A stretch of 64,000 nucleotides of DNA from UTCHB3 sp964371075. GTDB taxonomy: Bacteria; Bacteroidota; Ignavibacteria; Ignavibacteriales; Ignavibacteriaceae. The stretch is taken from contig CAYJKN010000004.1 of NCBI GenBank assembly GCA_964371075.1, positions 186,001 through 250,000 on the forward strand. The letters are read 5' to 3'. Under the pieces are notes generated by a model. It was not told the origin of the DNA. It saw nothing but the letters and a program-made list of their open reading frames with translations, and did no database searches. The position numbers and the translations under genes were made by a program. Positions 1-8,193 of the stretch are shown here, piece after piece. The first letter of the stretch is position 1; every line of letters begins with the position of its first letter.

Positions 1-2
1 TT

Positions 3-761
3 GCCGGGTTAAATCCTGCCGGTTCTCTTTGTGAGATTCTCAAAGAAGATGGTGAAATGGCAAGGATGAAAGAGTTAACTGAAATAGCTCAAAAATTTGG
101 TTTAAAAATGATTTCTGTGAAGGAAATCATGAAACACCGGATGATTCACGAAAAATTTATCAGCAAAATCACGACGATAAATTTTCCTACAGCTCATGGT
201 GATTTTAAACTTCATCTTTTTAAGTCCCAAATAGACTCTAAAGATCACATTGCGGTAGTTAAAGGCGAAGTCTCAGGTGAAGAAGATGTTCTGGTGAGGA
301 TTCATTCAGAGTGTTTGACCGGTGATATTTTCCATTCATTAAGGTGTGATTGTCATGACCAATTAAACCATTCTCTTGAACTCATAAACGGTTATGGCAA
401 GGGTGTGGTTGTTTACCTTCGGCAAGAGGGAAGAGGAATTGGGCTCAGCAATAAATTAAAAGCCTACAAACTTCAGGATATGGGATTTGACACAGTTGAA
501 GCTAATGAAAAGTTGGGGTTTGAAGCCGATCCAAGAGATTACGGTCTGGGTACCCAAATTATAAAAGAACTTAACATCAAAAGTGTTAAGCTTATAACCA
601 ATAATCCTAAAAAGATTGATGATTTTCTTGCTTATGGTATTCCAGTCTCTAGCAGGGTTCCGCTCGAAATAGCTCCAAATCAGAATAACATTAAATATTT
701 AGAGACAAAACGGGATAAGATGGGGCACATGATACTCAACTCAATTTCAGAGTTGTTGTAA
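3..761 (+). CDS. ribBA: RibBA, C-terminal part (5' truncated by window edge)
   Basis: Bifunctional riboflavin enzyme: DHBP synthase (RibB) fused to GTP cyclohydrolase II (RibA), both committing steps of riboflavin synthesis in the cytoplasm. The frame is open from base 3, and the first residues (GLNPAGSLCEILKEDGEMAR) are the conserved end of the RibB domain, so an ATG at 57 is internal. The RibA domain shows HSECLTGDIFHSLRCDCHDQ with the three zinc-binding cysteines, then RQEGRGIGL and the GTP-binding tail. About 252 residues are visible; a full protein is usually about 400. The 3' end overlaps the convergent gatA by 15 bases. Identity is clear; only the upstream limit is unknown. Confidence 0.95.
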   Translation, partial: AGLNPAGSLCEILKEDGEMARMKELTEIAQKFGLKMISVKEIMKHRMIHEKFISKITTINFPTAHGDFKLHLFKSQIDSKDHIAVVKGEVSGEEDVLVRIHSECLTGDIFHSLRCDCHDQLNHSLELINGYGKGVVVYLRQEGRGIGLSNKLKAYKLQDMGFDTVEANEKLGFEADPRDYGLGTQIIKELNIKSVKLITNNPKKIDDFLAYGIPVSSRVPLEIAPNQNNIKYLETKRDKMGHMILNSISELL

Positions 762-2165
762 AATATCTGCTATTCTGAAGAGTCTGTTTTCTTCAAATTC
801 AGGTGCGATAAATTGAACAGCGAGGGGTAATCTCTCTTTCGATTTTCCTGTCGGAATGGAGATAGCGGGAAGTCCCGCAAGATTTACCGAAGTGGTATAA
901 ATATCTCCGAGATACATCGAGAGTGGATCATCTGACATTTCACCAAATTTGAATGGTAACTCAGGAGTGACCGGAGTTAAAATTAAGTCGTAATCTTTGA
1001 ATACAGCTGAAAAATCAGATTTTATCAGTCGTCTTACCTTCTGAGCCTTGTTAAAATAGGCATCGTAATAACCTCCGGACAATACATAATTCCCCAACAT
1101 AATCCTGCGTTTCACTTCTGTGCCAAAACCTTTTGATCTAGTTCCGGTATACATATTACCAAGTGATTTGTCCTCATTAGCTCTTTTCCCATATCTAACA
1201 CCGTCATATCGTGACAAATTGGAGGCTGCCTCTGCGGTTGTGAGAACATAATAAGCTGCTATGGTCAAATGAGTATTTGGTAATGAAACTTCATCTACAA
1301 TATTTCCTGCATCTTCAAGTTTCTTTACGAGGATTTGGATAGATTCTCTGATTTCAGGATCGAGGCCCTCACCATAATATTCTTTTGGTAATGCAATTCT
1401 GAACTTGGAGTCATCAGGATTTTTTGTGCTATTTAGGGGAATTTCAGAATTGGTTGAAGTGGAATCCTTGGGATCGTAACCTGAAATCACATCCAGGACG
1501 AGGGCACAATCTTCAGGGTTTTTGGAGAGTGGACCAATAGAATCGAAGGAGGATGCAAAGGCTGTTAGACCATATCTGGAAACTCTTGAATAGGTTGGTT
1601 TGATACCATAGACCCCACAAAAGGCTGCAGGTTGCCTTATTGAGCCACCTGTGTCACTTCCTAACGCTACATCACACAAACCGGCAGCCACTGCTGCCGC
1701 CGATCCACCTGAAGAACCACCCGGAACTCTTGACGGATCAACGGGATTAAGCACATTTCCATAAGCGGAATTTTCATTTGATGAGCCCATTGCAAATTCA
1801 TCACAATTTAATTTTCCGATTATCAGGGCATCTTCTTCACGAAGTTTGGAAATTACTGTCGCGTCGTAAACCGGATGGAAATTTTCAAGAATTTTGGAAC
1901 CACAAGTCATAGGCATCCCTTCGACAGAAATCACATCTTTAATTGCGATAACGGCACCAAAAAGAGAGCCGGGTTTTAGACCGGCGTTTACTTTTTTGAG
2001 CAATTGTTCTGCTTCTTCAAGAATTCGAGGATTTACAAACAAAAAACTGTTCAGGTTTTTGTTATCCTCAATCTTTTTAAGAAAGAAGTTGATATTCTGT
2101 AAAAGGTCAAGATTACCGGAGAGAATCAGTTCCCGTTTTTGTGAAATGGAGGAATATTGAAGCAA
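747..2165 (-). CDS. gatA: Glutamyl-tRNA(Gln) amidotransferase subunit A
   Basis: Glutaminase subunit of GatCAB, which converts misacylated Glu-tRNA(Gln) (and often Asp-tRNA(Asn)) to the amide form. The amidase-signature triad is visible with the family's usual spacing: Lys76 (AIKDVIS), cis-Ser151 (GGSSGGSAAA) and nucleophile Ser175 (SDTGGSIRQPA). Length 472 is normal for GatA. The start is TTG at 2165; the codon before it is an in-frame stop, so it cannot extend further. No strong ribosome site is seen. It follows tatA by 14 bases in the same direction and is probably last in that operon. gatB and gatC are not in the window, which is common in this group. Confidence 0.93.
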   Translation of the reverse strand: MLQYSSISQKRELILSGNLDLLQNINFFLKKIEDNKNLNSFLFVNPRILEEAEQLLKKVNAGLKPGSLFGAVIAIKDVISVEGMPMTCGSKILENFHPVYDATVISKLREEDALIIGKLNCDEFAMGSSNENSAYGNVLNPVDPSRVPGGSSGGSAAAVAAGLCDVALGSDTGGSIRQPAAFCGVYGIKPTYSRVSRYGLTAFASSFDSIGPLSKNPEDCALVLDVISGYDPKDSTSTNSEIPLNSTKNPDDSKFRIALPKEYYGEGLDPEIRESIQILVKKLEDAGNIVDEVSLPNTHLTIAAYYVLTTAEAASNLSRYDGVRYGKRANEDKSLGNMYTGTRSKGFGTEVKRRIMLGNYVLSGGYYDAYFNKAQKVRRLIKSDFSAVFKDYDLILTPVTPELPFKFGEMSDDPLSMYLGDIYTTSVNLAGLPAISIPTGKSKERLPLAVQFIAPEFEENRLFRIADILQQL

Positions 2166-2179
2166 TTATCGGCCGTGGA

Positions 2180-2371
2180 TCAGTTTTTTTTATCTTTATC
2201 CGCGGTTTCGTCAACCTTGATATCCTGTTCAACATCTTTGATAGCTCTTTTGAACTCTCTCATGCCTTTTCCGACACCTTGAGCCAGTTCAGGTATTTTT
2301 TTTGCGCCAAAAAGCAGGAGCACAACAAGGACAATAAGAAATATTTCGAGTGGACCTAAGTTAGAAAACAT
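2180..2371 (-). CDS. tatA: Twin-arginine translocase subunit TatA/TatE
   Basis: Small membrane protein (63 aa) that oligomerises to move folded Tat substrates across the inner membrane. It shows the family layout: a short N-terminal transmembrane helix (about residues 8-22), the hinge FGAKKIPELAQGVGKGMREF, an amphipathic helix and a charged tail. The ATG has a clear ribosome site (AGAGGT) and overlaps the end of purQ by 11 bases, so translation is probably coupled. TatC is not in the window. TatA and TatE cannot be told apart from sequence alone. Confidence 0.93.
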   Translation of the reverse strand: MFSNLGPLEIFLIVLVVLLLFGAKKIPELAQGVGKGMREFKRAIKDVEQDIKVDETADKDKKN

Positions 2372-3077
2372 GTTCTACCTCTTTTGATTTTATAAAATTT
2401 GCAATTGAACTAAAAATAAACTTTCCGGAATCGTTTCCGATTGTTTTACTACAAGCCCTTTCAGGGTGTGGCATCATTCCAAGAACATTACCGGCTTTGT
2501 TTGTTATTCCGGCTATATTGTTAATTGAGCCATTTGGATTCGACTCAGGGGACAACTCACCAGTTGGTGAGGAATATCTGAAGAGTATCTGTCCGTTTTT
2601 TTCGAGTTCGTCTATTTTGTCGGGTTCAATAAAATAATTCCCCTCACCATGGGCAATCGGGATTTTTACAATTGATCCTGTAGCCCCTCCGGCGAAGACT
2701 TCTGATTTACCAGTGACCAAAATGTGGACATCTTCACAAATAAATTTGAGGCTTTTATTTTTAATTAATACACCGGGAAGCAGACCACTTTCGCAGAGTA
2801 TCTGAAATCCGTTACAAATTCCGATAACAATCCCCCCCTCATTGGCAAATCTGATTACATCGGTCATTATTGGTGAGAGTTTTGCTACTGCACCACATCT
2901 GATATAATCACCATAGGAAAATCCTCCCGGCAGGATTATTACATTACAATCCTTTATTGATGGCTCTTTATGCCAAAGGAATTCAACTTCGTAGCCCAGT
3001 TCGTGTTTCAGGGCATAATAAGCATCATGATCACAGTTTGATCCCGGGAAAACAACTACACCAAACTTAAGATTCAT
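2361..3077 (-). CDS. purQ: FGAM synthase subunit PurQ (glutaminase)
   Basis: Class I glutamine amidotransferase subunit of the three-part PurLQS phosphoribosylformylglycinamidine synthase, step 4 of purine synthesis. From the chosen start (238 aa), nucleophile Cys88 lies in IGICNGFQIL, and His204/Glu206 in MMPHPERA complete the triad. The frame is open to an ATG at 3101, but the ATG at 3077 has a GGAAG site six bases upstream and gives the family N-terminus (KFGVVVFPGSNCD), so it is preferred. It overlaps purS by 11 bases, matching the usual purS-purQ coupling. purL is not in the window. Confidence 0.95.
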   Translation of the reverse strand: MNLKFGVVVFPGSNCDHDAYYALKHELGYEVEFLWHKEPSIKDCNVIILPGGFSYGDYIRCGAVAKLSPIMTDVIRFANEGGIVIGICNGFQILCESGLLPGVLIKNKSLKFICEDVHILVTGKSEVFAGGATGSIVKIPIAHGEGNYFIEPDKIDELEKNGQILFRYSSPTGELSPESNPNGSINNIAGITNKAGNVLGMMPHPERACSKTIGNDSGKFIFSSIANFIKSKEVEHVF

Positions 3078-3324
3078 CAGTTTCTTCCAACTGGATTTCA
3101 AAATCTTCCATAATTGGGTTTGCCAGAAGTTTTCCTGAAAATTCTGTAACCTCTTTAAGTGCCTCTTCTCGTGAGGAAAGGTTTACAAAAAATTCAACTT
3201 CTTTATTAATCCTTACCTGGTCGATATTCAAAAAGCCAAGCAATTTAGCACCCTGTTCGGCAGCTTTTCCTTGGGGATCAAGGATCGATTTTCTTCTTTT
3301 AATAATAACTTTTGCTTTAAACAC
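3067..3324 (-). CDS. purS: FGAM synthase subunit PurS
   Basis: Small structural subunit that bridges PurQ and PurL in the trimeric FGAM synthase. The core KAKVIIKRRKSILDPQGKAA and the end LLANPIMEDFEIQLEE match PurS. An ATG at 3366 would add 14 lysine-rich residues and overlap pssA by 41 bases. The GTG at 3324 starts exactly at the family N-terminus (VFKAKV, compare MYKVKV in Bacillus) right after the pssA stop, with GGAAA close upstream, so it is my choice; the longer form is possible. About 85 aa, normal for PurS. Confidence 0.9.
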   Translation of the reverse strand: MFKAKVIIKRRKSILDPQGKAAEQGAKLLGFLNIDQVRINKEVEFFVNLSSREEALKEVTEFSGKLLANPIMEDFEIQLEETDES

Positions 3325-3325
3325 A

Positions 3326-4048
3326 CTATTTCCGATGATTTTTTTGTTTTTTCTCTTTGGAAACATAGCTATATGCTATGTTTAATAAAATGCCAAAAGT
3401 AAAGATAACAAAGAGTCCTGTCCATGAATAAAAATAAAGTGCAAACGGTAAGATCGCGACCAAAACCAATTGCAGTGGATTCGCCATGATGGCTTCTTTG
3501 TTAAATTTTGGGAATGCGGCAAATTTAATACTCGATACCATTCCTAATGCTGAGAGTATTGTCACTACAGGGAAAACCCATTTCATTGAAGATGGTATAA
3601 ATGAACTGTCGAGTTGAGCAAGCACAAGAAGAGTTACAATAAGTGCGGCTACCGGGATTGGGATTCCTTTATAATCTTTTTTCTTCAGGTCTGTAATTTC
3701 AACATTAAACCGTGCCAGTCTCAGGGCACCGCAAGCGAGAAACAGCAGACTGATAACCAGACCCCAGGTTTCAAGGCTTTCCAGTTTATACTTATAGATC
3801 AGGAAAGCGGTTGGTGCACCAAACCCCACAACATCTGCGAGTGAATCGAGTTGTACTCCAAAGTTGGAAGCTGCGTTGAGCAACCTCGCTGCAAGTCCAT
3901 CTATCATATCAAAAAATGCAGAAGCAAAAATTAAATAGCCGGCTGTGGTAAATTCACCATCAGAGGCATAAACAATTGACAAGAAACCACATGTAAGGTT
4001 TCCCAGAGTTAACAGACCGGGTATAACAGCCCGTTTATTTTGAAACAT
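3326..4048 (-). CDS. pssA: CDP-diacylglycerol-serine O-phosphatidyltransferase
   Basis: Makes phosphatidylserine from CDP-diacylglycerol and serine at the inner membrane. The CDP-alcohol phosphatidyltransferase motif is complete: Asp47, Asp50-Gly51, Ala54-Arg55, Gly64, Asp68 and Asp72, with the standard spacing. Several hydrophobic helices follow (240 aa). It overlaps psd upstream by 14 bases, so the two enzymes of phosphatidylethanolamine synthesis are coupled. The position directly ahead of purS is odd in function but tight in spacing. Confidence 0.94.
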   Translation of the reverse strand: MFQNKRAVIPGLLTLGNLTCGFLSIVYASDGEFTTAGYLIFASAFFDMIDGLAARLLNAASNFGVQLDSLADVVGFGAPTAFLIYKYKLESLETWGLVISLLFLACGALRLARFNVEITDLKKKDYKGIPIPVAALIVTLLVLAQLDSSFIPSSMKWVFPVVTILSALGMVSSIKFAAFPKFNKEAIMANPLQLVLVAILPFALYFYSWTGLFVIFTFGILLNIAYSYVSKEKKQKNHRK

Positions 4049-4709
4049 CTTTTTGTTCCCGGCTCAATTTAAAAAGGATGGTTTCGCCGGCTGAAACCAT
4101 ATCACCGGCCTTTACTTGTGGAATACTTGAAGTAGGGACAAGAATATCAACTCGACTGCCAAATTTAATCATGCCAAATCTTTCACCCATTGTAACTGAT
4201 TGACCCACTTTCAGATCATTAACTATCCTTCTGGCAACATAACCCGCAATCTGGGAGTAGAGCACTTTGCCATTTCCAAAATTGATACCTGTCAGCCACC
4301 TTTCGTTTTCCGAAGAAGCTTTATCGTCGAAAGCAACCAGATATTTTCCCTCGTGATACTTCAGGTATTCAACTTTACCTGAGATGGGGATTCTATTCAC
4401 ATGAACATTTAGTGGAGACATAAATACTGATATCTGTAGAGCTTTATCTTTTAGATATTCATCATCATAAACTTCTTTAATGAAGAGAACTTTGCCATCT
4501 GCCGGTGAGACAATGATATCTTCTCCCCGGGGGATGGTTCTCTCCGGATCACGGAAAAAATTGAGGGTGAAGATTGTAATAAATCCTGCCAGAGCAAAAA
4601 GAATATACTTCAGAAAAGGTTTTTCGATGAACCAAATTCCCGCGGCAATCAGGATGAAAGAGATTATGAGGACTATTCCAATGGTGAAGTAACCGTATTT
4701 TGTAAACAT
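4035..4709 (-). CDS. psd: Phosphatidylserine decarboxylase, short type
   Basis: Pyruvoyl-dependent enzyme that converts phosphatidylserine to phosphatidylethanolamine. Two N-terminal transmembrane helices (about 8-26 and 33-51) are followed by SPADGKV (68-74), His103 in NVHVNRI, and the self-cleavage site Gly184-Ser185 in RFGMIKFGSRVD. This is the short archaeal-type form (224 aa) with FGS where the longer enterobacterial type has LGST. Its ATG abuts the stop of the upstream PurC-like gene with no gap. Confidence 0.94.
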   Translation of the reverse strand: MFTKYGYFTIGIVLIISFILIAAGIWFIEKPFLKYILFALAGFITIFTLNFFRDPERTIPRGEDIIVSPADGKVLFIKEVYDDEYLKDKALQISVFMSPLNVHVNRIPISGKVEYLKYHEGKYLVAFDDKASSENERWLTGINFGNGKVLYSQIAGYVARRIVNDLKVGQSVTMGERFGMIKFGSRVDILVPTSSIPQVKAGDMVSAGETILFKLSREQKDVSK

Positions 4710-5330
4710 TTATTCCAGGACTTTTGTGATAAAATTAAAATAATATTCTTTTGATTTTAGAGATGGCTTTTTGATGTGGTTAACTATTTTTTTGTCTTCC
4801 GATACAGGAACCAAAAGAAGATCGTCATACCTGAAATCGCCATCAATGAAAAATTTCCCTTCAAAAATAAAGAATCGAGAGATAAATGAGACCAATTCCA
4901 CGTTTCTTCTCTCGAAAAAGGGTCTCATAACAGCATTAAGTTTGTAGGTTAACTTGGTTAAAGTTCTGATATCTTCCGGAGAAGTAACACCCATTGAGTA
5001 GAGAAGAGATTCACTTACCGGGGTGTTAAACCGTTCATTCATAAATATCAAATGTGCCGGATTTTTTAGATGATCCAATAATGATATACCCGTTGACTTC
5101 TCAATATAAGGGTCAGCAAGGTTGTATATTTTAATATAAAAACCGGTGGTTGAATATCGACCATCACGATTAATGGATAGTTCACTCTGTTTGAAGATCA
5201 GCGGGAGATTAAACTCCTTCAGATAGTCAAAAAGTTGTGGCGAAATAATTAACGAATTTCCTTGTAAATTAGAAACAGGGATTTCATTATTTCTGAGCGA
5301 ACCGTAAAGATCATCTAGTTCGATCTGCAC
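4710..5330 (-). CDS. PurC-like protein lacking catalytic motifs
   Basis: A 206-aa protein resembling the middle and C-terminal parts of SAICAR synthetase (PurC). Residues around 110-155 (SMGVTSPEDIRTLTKLTYKL, then FFERRNVELVSF) line up with the PurC helix that in E. coli reads KENLARMKELTYKANDV and FKLEFG. The N-terminal ATP-binding hairpin (GKAKxxY) is absent, the substrate-binding RNxAAGS segment reads YNLADPY, and the DExSPD motif reads DGDFRYDD. I infer it is not a normal SAICAR synthetase. The frame is intact, start GTG with a weak ribosome site. It heads the psd-pssA-purS-purQ-tatA chain. The relationship is from memory of the family and is moderate, not certain. Confidence 0.6.
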   Translation of the reverse strand: MQIELDDLYGSLRNNEIPVSNLQGNSLIISPQLFDYLKEFNLPLIFKQSELSINRDGRYSTTGFYIKIYNLADPYIEKSTGISLLDHLKNPAHLIFMNERFNTPVSESLLYSMGVTSPEDIRTLTKLTYKLNAVMRPFFERRNVELVSFISRFFIFEGKFFIDGDFRYDDLLLVPVSEDKKIVNHIKKPSLKSKEYYFNFITKVLE

Positions 5331-5366
5331 TTCTGTAACTTTTCAATATCAAAAATAAGTAAATGC

Positions 5367-5374
5367 CAAATATA
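5367..5374 (-). promoter_or_regulatory. Candidate Bacteroidota -7 box
   Basis: On the minus strand this reads TATATTTG, an exact match to TAnnTTTG, 36 bases before the GTG of the PurC-like gene. No TTG at the expected distance upstream was found, so support is limited to the -7 element and the position. Confidence 0.3.
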
Positions 5375-5435
5375 AAATTTGTCAAGTACATAAATAAACA
5401 ATTTCTTAAAAATAACTTAATTTCACGGAGTATTG

Positions 5436-5768
5436 ATGTTTAATAAACCCAATATGCAGCAAATGATGCGTCAGGTTCAAAAATTGCAGGAAGATATGGC
5501 AAAAGCGCAACAAGAGCTTGCATTAAAGACTGTAACTGAAGAAGCCGGTGGAGGGATGATTAAAGCAACCGTTAATGGTAACAGTGAGCTGATTTCAATC
5601 GTACTTGATCCTGCTGTTATTGTTCCTGATGACAAGGAAGTATTGGAAGATTTGATTGTTGCAGCGGTTAATAAAGCTGTGACTTCAGCAAAAAAAATGA
5701 ATGAAGAAGAGATGGCAAAACTTACAAAAGGTGTTATTCCTCCGGGAATGAACATACCGGGGTTCTAA
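5436..5768 (+). CDS. ybaB: Nucleoid-associated protein YbaB/EbfC
   Basis: Small DNA-binding protein (110 aa) of the YbaB/EbfC family, which forms tweezer-like dimers on DNA. It has the Met/Gln-rich N-terminal helix (MQQMMRQVQKLQEDMAKAQ) and the core TVNGNSELISIVLDP. The ATG at 5436 is preferred over a TTG at 5433 because GGAG ends five bases before it. It sits five bases ahead of recR, the classic ybaB-recR pairing (often dnaX-ybaB-recR); dnaX is not visible here. Confidence 0.93.
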   Translation: MFNKPNMQQMMRQVQKLQEDMAKAQQELALKTVTEEAGGGMIKATVNGNSELISIVLDPAVIVPDDKEVLEDLIVAAVNKAVTSAKKMNEEEMAKLTKGVIPPGMNIPGF

Positions 5769-5772
5769 ATAA

Positions 5773-6366
5773 ATGAATCTTGCCGGGCCGTTACAGGCAG
5801 TAGTTGAAGAATTTTCGAAATTTCCGGGCGTTGGTGCCAAGAGTGCCAGGCGATTGGCACTCTTTCTGCTTAGGCAACCACACGAACAAATCGATAGTCT
5901 GGTTGAATCTTTAATTGGATTAAAAACAAAAATTAAATTTTGTAAGATTTGTTTTAACATCGGTGAATCGGATATTTGTGATATTTGCAGTTCTGACCGA
6001 AGAGATAAATCGATTATTTGTGTTGTTGAAGATATCAATGATGTTATCGGAGTAGAAAGGTCACATGAATATAACGGGACATATCATGTTCTGGGAGGTG
6101 TGTTATCACCGCTTAACGGTGTTGGACCCGAATCTCTAAAAGTAAAAGAGCTTCTCCAAAGATTAAATGGAGAGGTGAAAGAAGTAATTCTTGCTCTTAA
6201 CCCCGACACCGAGGGGGAAGCAACTTCGCTTTATCTCAACAGGTTGATAAAACCACTCGATGTTTCGGTCAGCAGGATCGCCAGAGGTTTACCAATCGGG
6301 GGGAATATCGAATTTGCAGATGATGCAACCATTGGACGGGCTGTAACGGGAAGAGGACTTTTTTAA
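5773..6366 (+). CDS. recR: Recombination mediator RecR
   Basis: RecFOR pathway protein that helps load RecA at gapped DNA. It has the helix-hairpin-helix start (FSKFPGVGAKSARRLA), a four-cysteine zinc site (Cys57, 60, 69, 72) and a Toprim domain (ICVVEDINDVIGVE, then the YHVLGG box with GVLSPLNGVGPE). Length 197 is normal. Its stop overlaps the start of the next gene in TAATG. Its partner recO lies at 23.2 kb in this window. Confidence 0.96.
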   Translation: MNLAGPLQAVVEEFSKFPGVGAKSARRLALFLLRQPHEQIDSLVESLIGLKTKIKFCKICFNIGESDICDICSSDRRDKSIICVVEDINDVIGVERSHEYNGTYHVLGGVLSPLNGVGPESLKVKELLQRLNGEVKEVILALNPDTEGEATSLYLNRLIKPLDVSVSRIARGLPIGGNIEFADDATIGRAVTGRGLF

Positions 6367-7121
6367 TGAGTTCTGAAGCAACTTTTCCCGCTGATAAATG
6401 GTATCAAAACTGGTTTGATTCAGAGCATTATCTAAAACTTTATCATGGCAGGGATTACTCGGAAGCTGAAAAGCTTGCAAAATTAATTTGCGAGTGTACC
6501 GGAATTAAGTCCGGCAGCAGTGTACTCGATCTTGGATGCGGAGCGGGACGTCACTCAATAATGTTTAGTAAACTTGGATTTCAAGTTACAGGATATGACC
6601 TCAGCAGACATCTGCTTTTAGAAGCGAAATCCAGTTCCATCTGTCAAAAGACAACACTGTCGCTTGTCAGAGGGGATATCAGAAACTTACCTTTTAAATC
6701 TAAATTTGATCTTGTATTGAATATTTTTACAAGTTGGGGATATTTTGAATCTGATTTGGAAAACCTCACAGTACTTAAAAATGCAGTTTCACTTAAAAAA
6801 ACGGGAGGATTTTTTGTCTTCGATTTTCTGAATGCAGAGTATCTTAGAAAAAATCTTATCCCAAGTTCTGTGACTGAATTTGAGGGTGTAACTTACAGTG
6901 AGGAGCGGTTAATTAAAGATGAAAGAGTTATAAAATCGATAAAATTTTGTGACGGAAACGGTGAAAAGTGTTTTAAGGAGTCGGTTAGATTATTTAACCA
7001 TGACCAGATAATAGAAGTTTTTAAGGAAACAGGGGTATCAAATATATCGTTGTTTGGTGATTATGATGGAAGTAGATTTGAGAAATCCAATTCACCAAGA
7101 ATAATATGTCTCGTTTCATAA
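6366..7121 (+). CDS. Class I SAM-dependent methyltransferase
   Basis: Predicted soluble methyltransferase (251 aa). Motif I VLDLGCGAGRHS (about 53-64) and the acidic end of strand 2 (GYDLS) form the SAM pocket; motif IV-like LVLNIFTSWGYF follows. The substrate cannot be told; the overall form resembles the small-molecule methyltransferases of the Methyltransf_25/11 group. It is coupled to recR upstream (TAATG) and overlaps the next lipoprotein gene by 16 bases, so it is inside the ybaB-recR operon. Confidence 0.85.
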   Translation: MSSEATFPADKWYQNWFDSEHYLKLYHGRDYSEAEKLAKLICECTGIKSGSSVLDLGCGAGRHSIMFSKLGFQVTGYDLSRHLLLEAKSSSICQKTTLSLVRGDIRNLPFKSKFDLVLNIFTSWGYFESDLENLTVLKNAVSLKKTGGFFVFDFLNAEYLRKNLIPSSVTEFEGVTYSEERLIKDERVIKSIKFCDGNGEKCFKESVRLFNHDQIIEVFKETGVSNISLFGDYDGSRFEKSNSPRIICLVS

Positions 7122-7684
7122 TTTTAAGCCTGTTAACTTTTTTGTTGACGGGATGCGACATCTTCACAACAAGAGCACCGGAAGCACCCGATGTCCCGCG
7201 GTTCAATTATCTGCAACCGGTGGATGTCTCAAGTGTGATTACAAATCTGGTTAACTCGGTTTCCACCAAAAGTACACAGTATTATATAAAATCTTTCAGC
7301 GACTCCATTAAAAACGGCAAATCATTTCAATTTGTTGCCAATGCCGAGGCAGTTTCGAAGTATGCGTCGCTCGCATTTGGGTGGTCTCTTAAGGATGAAG
7401 AACAATATTTTAACAATATTATTAATAAGATACCCAAGGAATCATCGATTTCTGTGCTGTTTGATGATGAGCAACTTGTTTCTTTTGGTGACAGTGCTTA
7501 TCTGTCGGCAAATTATAGTGTGACAGTACCACACAACATACAAGGGCTCGCCAATGTTTTTAGCGGTAAATTACAGTTTAAGTTGTTACGCGATAAACAG
7601 CAACTCTGGACAATTTATCAATGGCAGGATATCAAATCGGGCGAATCAACTACTTGGAGTGAGTTAAAAGGGTATTTTAATTGA
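7106..7684 (+). CDS. Lipoprotein, NTF2-like (first of a pair)
   Basis: Signal peptide ending in the lipobox LLTGC (Cys17), so a lipid-anchored envelope protein of 192 aa. The body has short alternating strands and ends with a pattern GKLQFKLLRDKQQLWTIYQW, typical of the last sheet of SnoaL/NTF2-like folds. The next gene has a matching layout, suggesting a duplicated pair. Function unknown. It overlaps the methyltransferase gene upstream and the second lipoprotein gene downstream. Confidence 0.75.
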   Translation: MSRFIILSLLTFLLTGCDIFTTRAPEAPDVPRFNYLQPVDVSSVITNLVNSVSTKSTQYYIKSFSDSIKNGKSFQFVANAEAVSKYASLAFGWSLKDEEQYFNNIINKIPKESSISVLFDDEQLVSFGDSAYLSANYSVTVPHNIQGLANVFSGKLQFKLLRDKQQLWTIYQWQDIKSGESTTWSELKGYFN

Positions 7685-8193
7685 TTCGTGTGAAATTATT
7701 TACAGGACTACTGTTTGCTTTACTGATTTTCGGCTGTGAAAACCCGTTTGCACCCGGAACTTATGAGGATGAAGAAGGTGGTGGAGGTGTCCTCAGCGAT
7801 CTCTCAACCCCGGATGGAGTTTTCATTAATCTAAAATATGCCTACACTTTTAAGGATACCAGTATCTATTCTGCTCTGATAAAGGATGATTTTATATTCA
7901 CATTTCGCGATTATGATCTTGGAGCAGATGTTACATGGGGAAGAGAAGAAGAACTAAGAACCACTTCGGGACTATTCTCGAACTCAGAGAGACTCGATCT
8001 TGTCTGGAATAATATAGTTCTCTCGAGCGGTGATTCAACCAAAATCAATATTGTAAGAAGTTTTAACTTAACTATAACATTCAATCCCAGCGACATAGTC
8101 AGAATTAATGGCAGAGTAAATCTCAATCTTGAGAAGAATGCCGTCACAAAAAAGTGGCAAATTTCGCGGTGGATTGATGAATCGAATCTATAA
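7681..8193 (+). CDS. Lipoprotein, NTF2-like (second of a pair)
   Basis: 170-aa lipoprotein with lipobox LIFGC (Cys19). The region LKYAYTFKDTSIYSALIKDD then FTFRDYD and the closing KKWQISRWID resemble NTF2/SnoaL-like folds in which a long helix is followed by a curved sheet. It starts at TTG, overlapping the stop of the first lipoprotein by four bases. The shared order (lipobox, helix, W-containing strand, GDS strand, closing W-x-I-x-x-W) suggests paralogy with its neighbour, but identity is low. No function can be assigned. Confidence 0.75.
   Translation: MIRVKLFTGLLFALLIFGCENPFAPGTYEDEEGGGGVLSDLSTPDGVFINLKYAYTFKDTSIYSALIKDDFIFTFRDYDLGADVTWGREEELRTTSGLFSNSERLDLVWNNIVLSSGDSTKINIVRSFNLTITFNPSDIVRINGRVNLNLEKNAVTKKWQISRWIDESNL

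Noticed and set aside
4710..5330. Frameshifted purC pseudogene
   Set aside because: The frame is intact from GTG to stop, starts the operon and overlaps nothing broken; a degenerate but maintained protein fits better.
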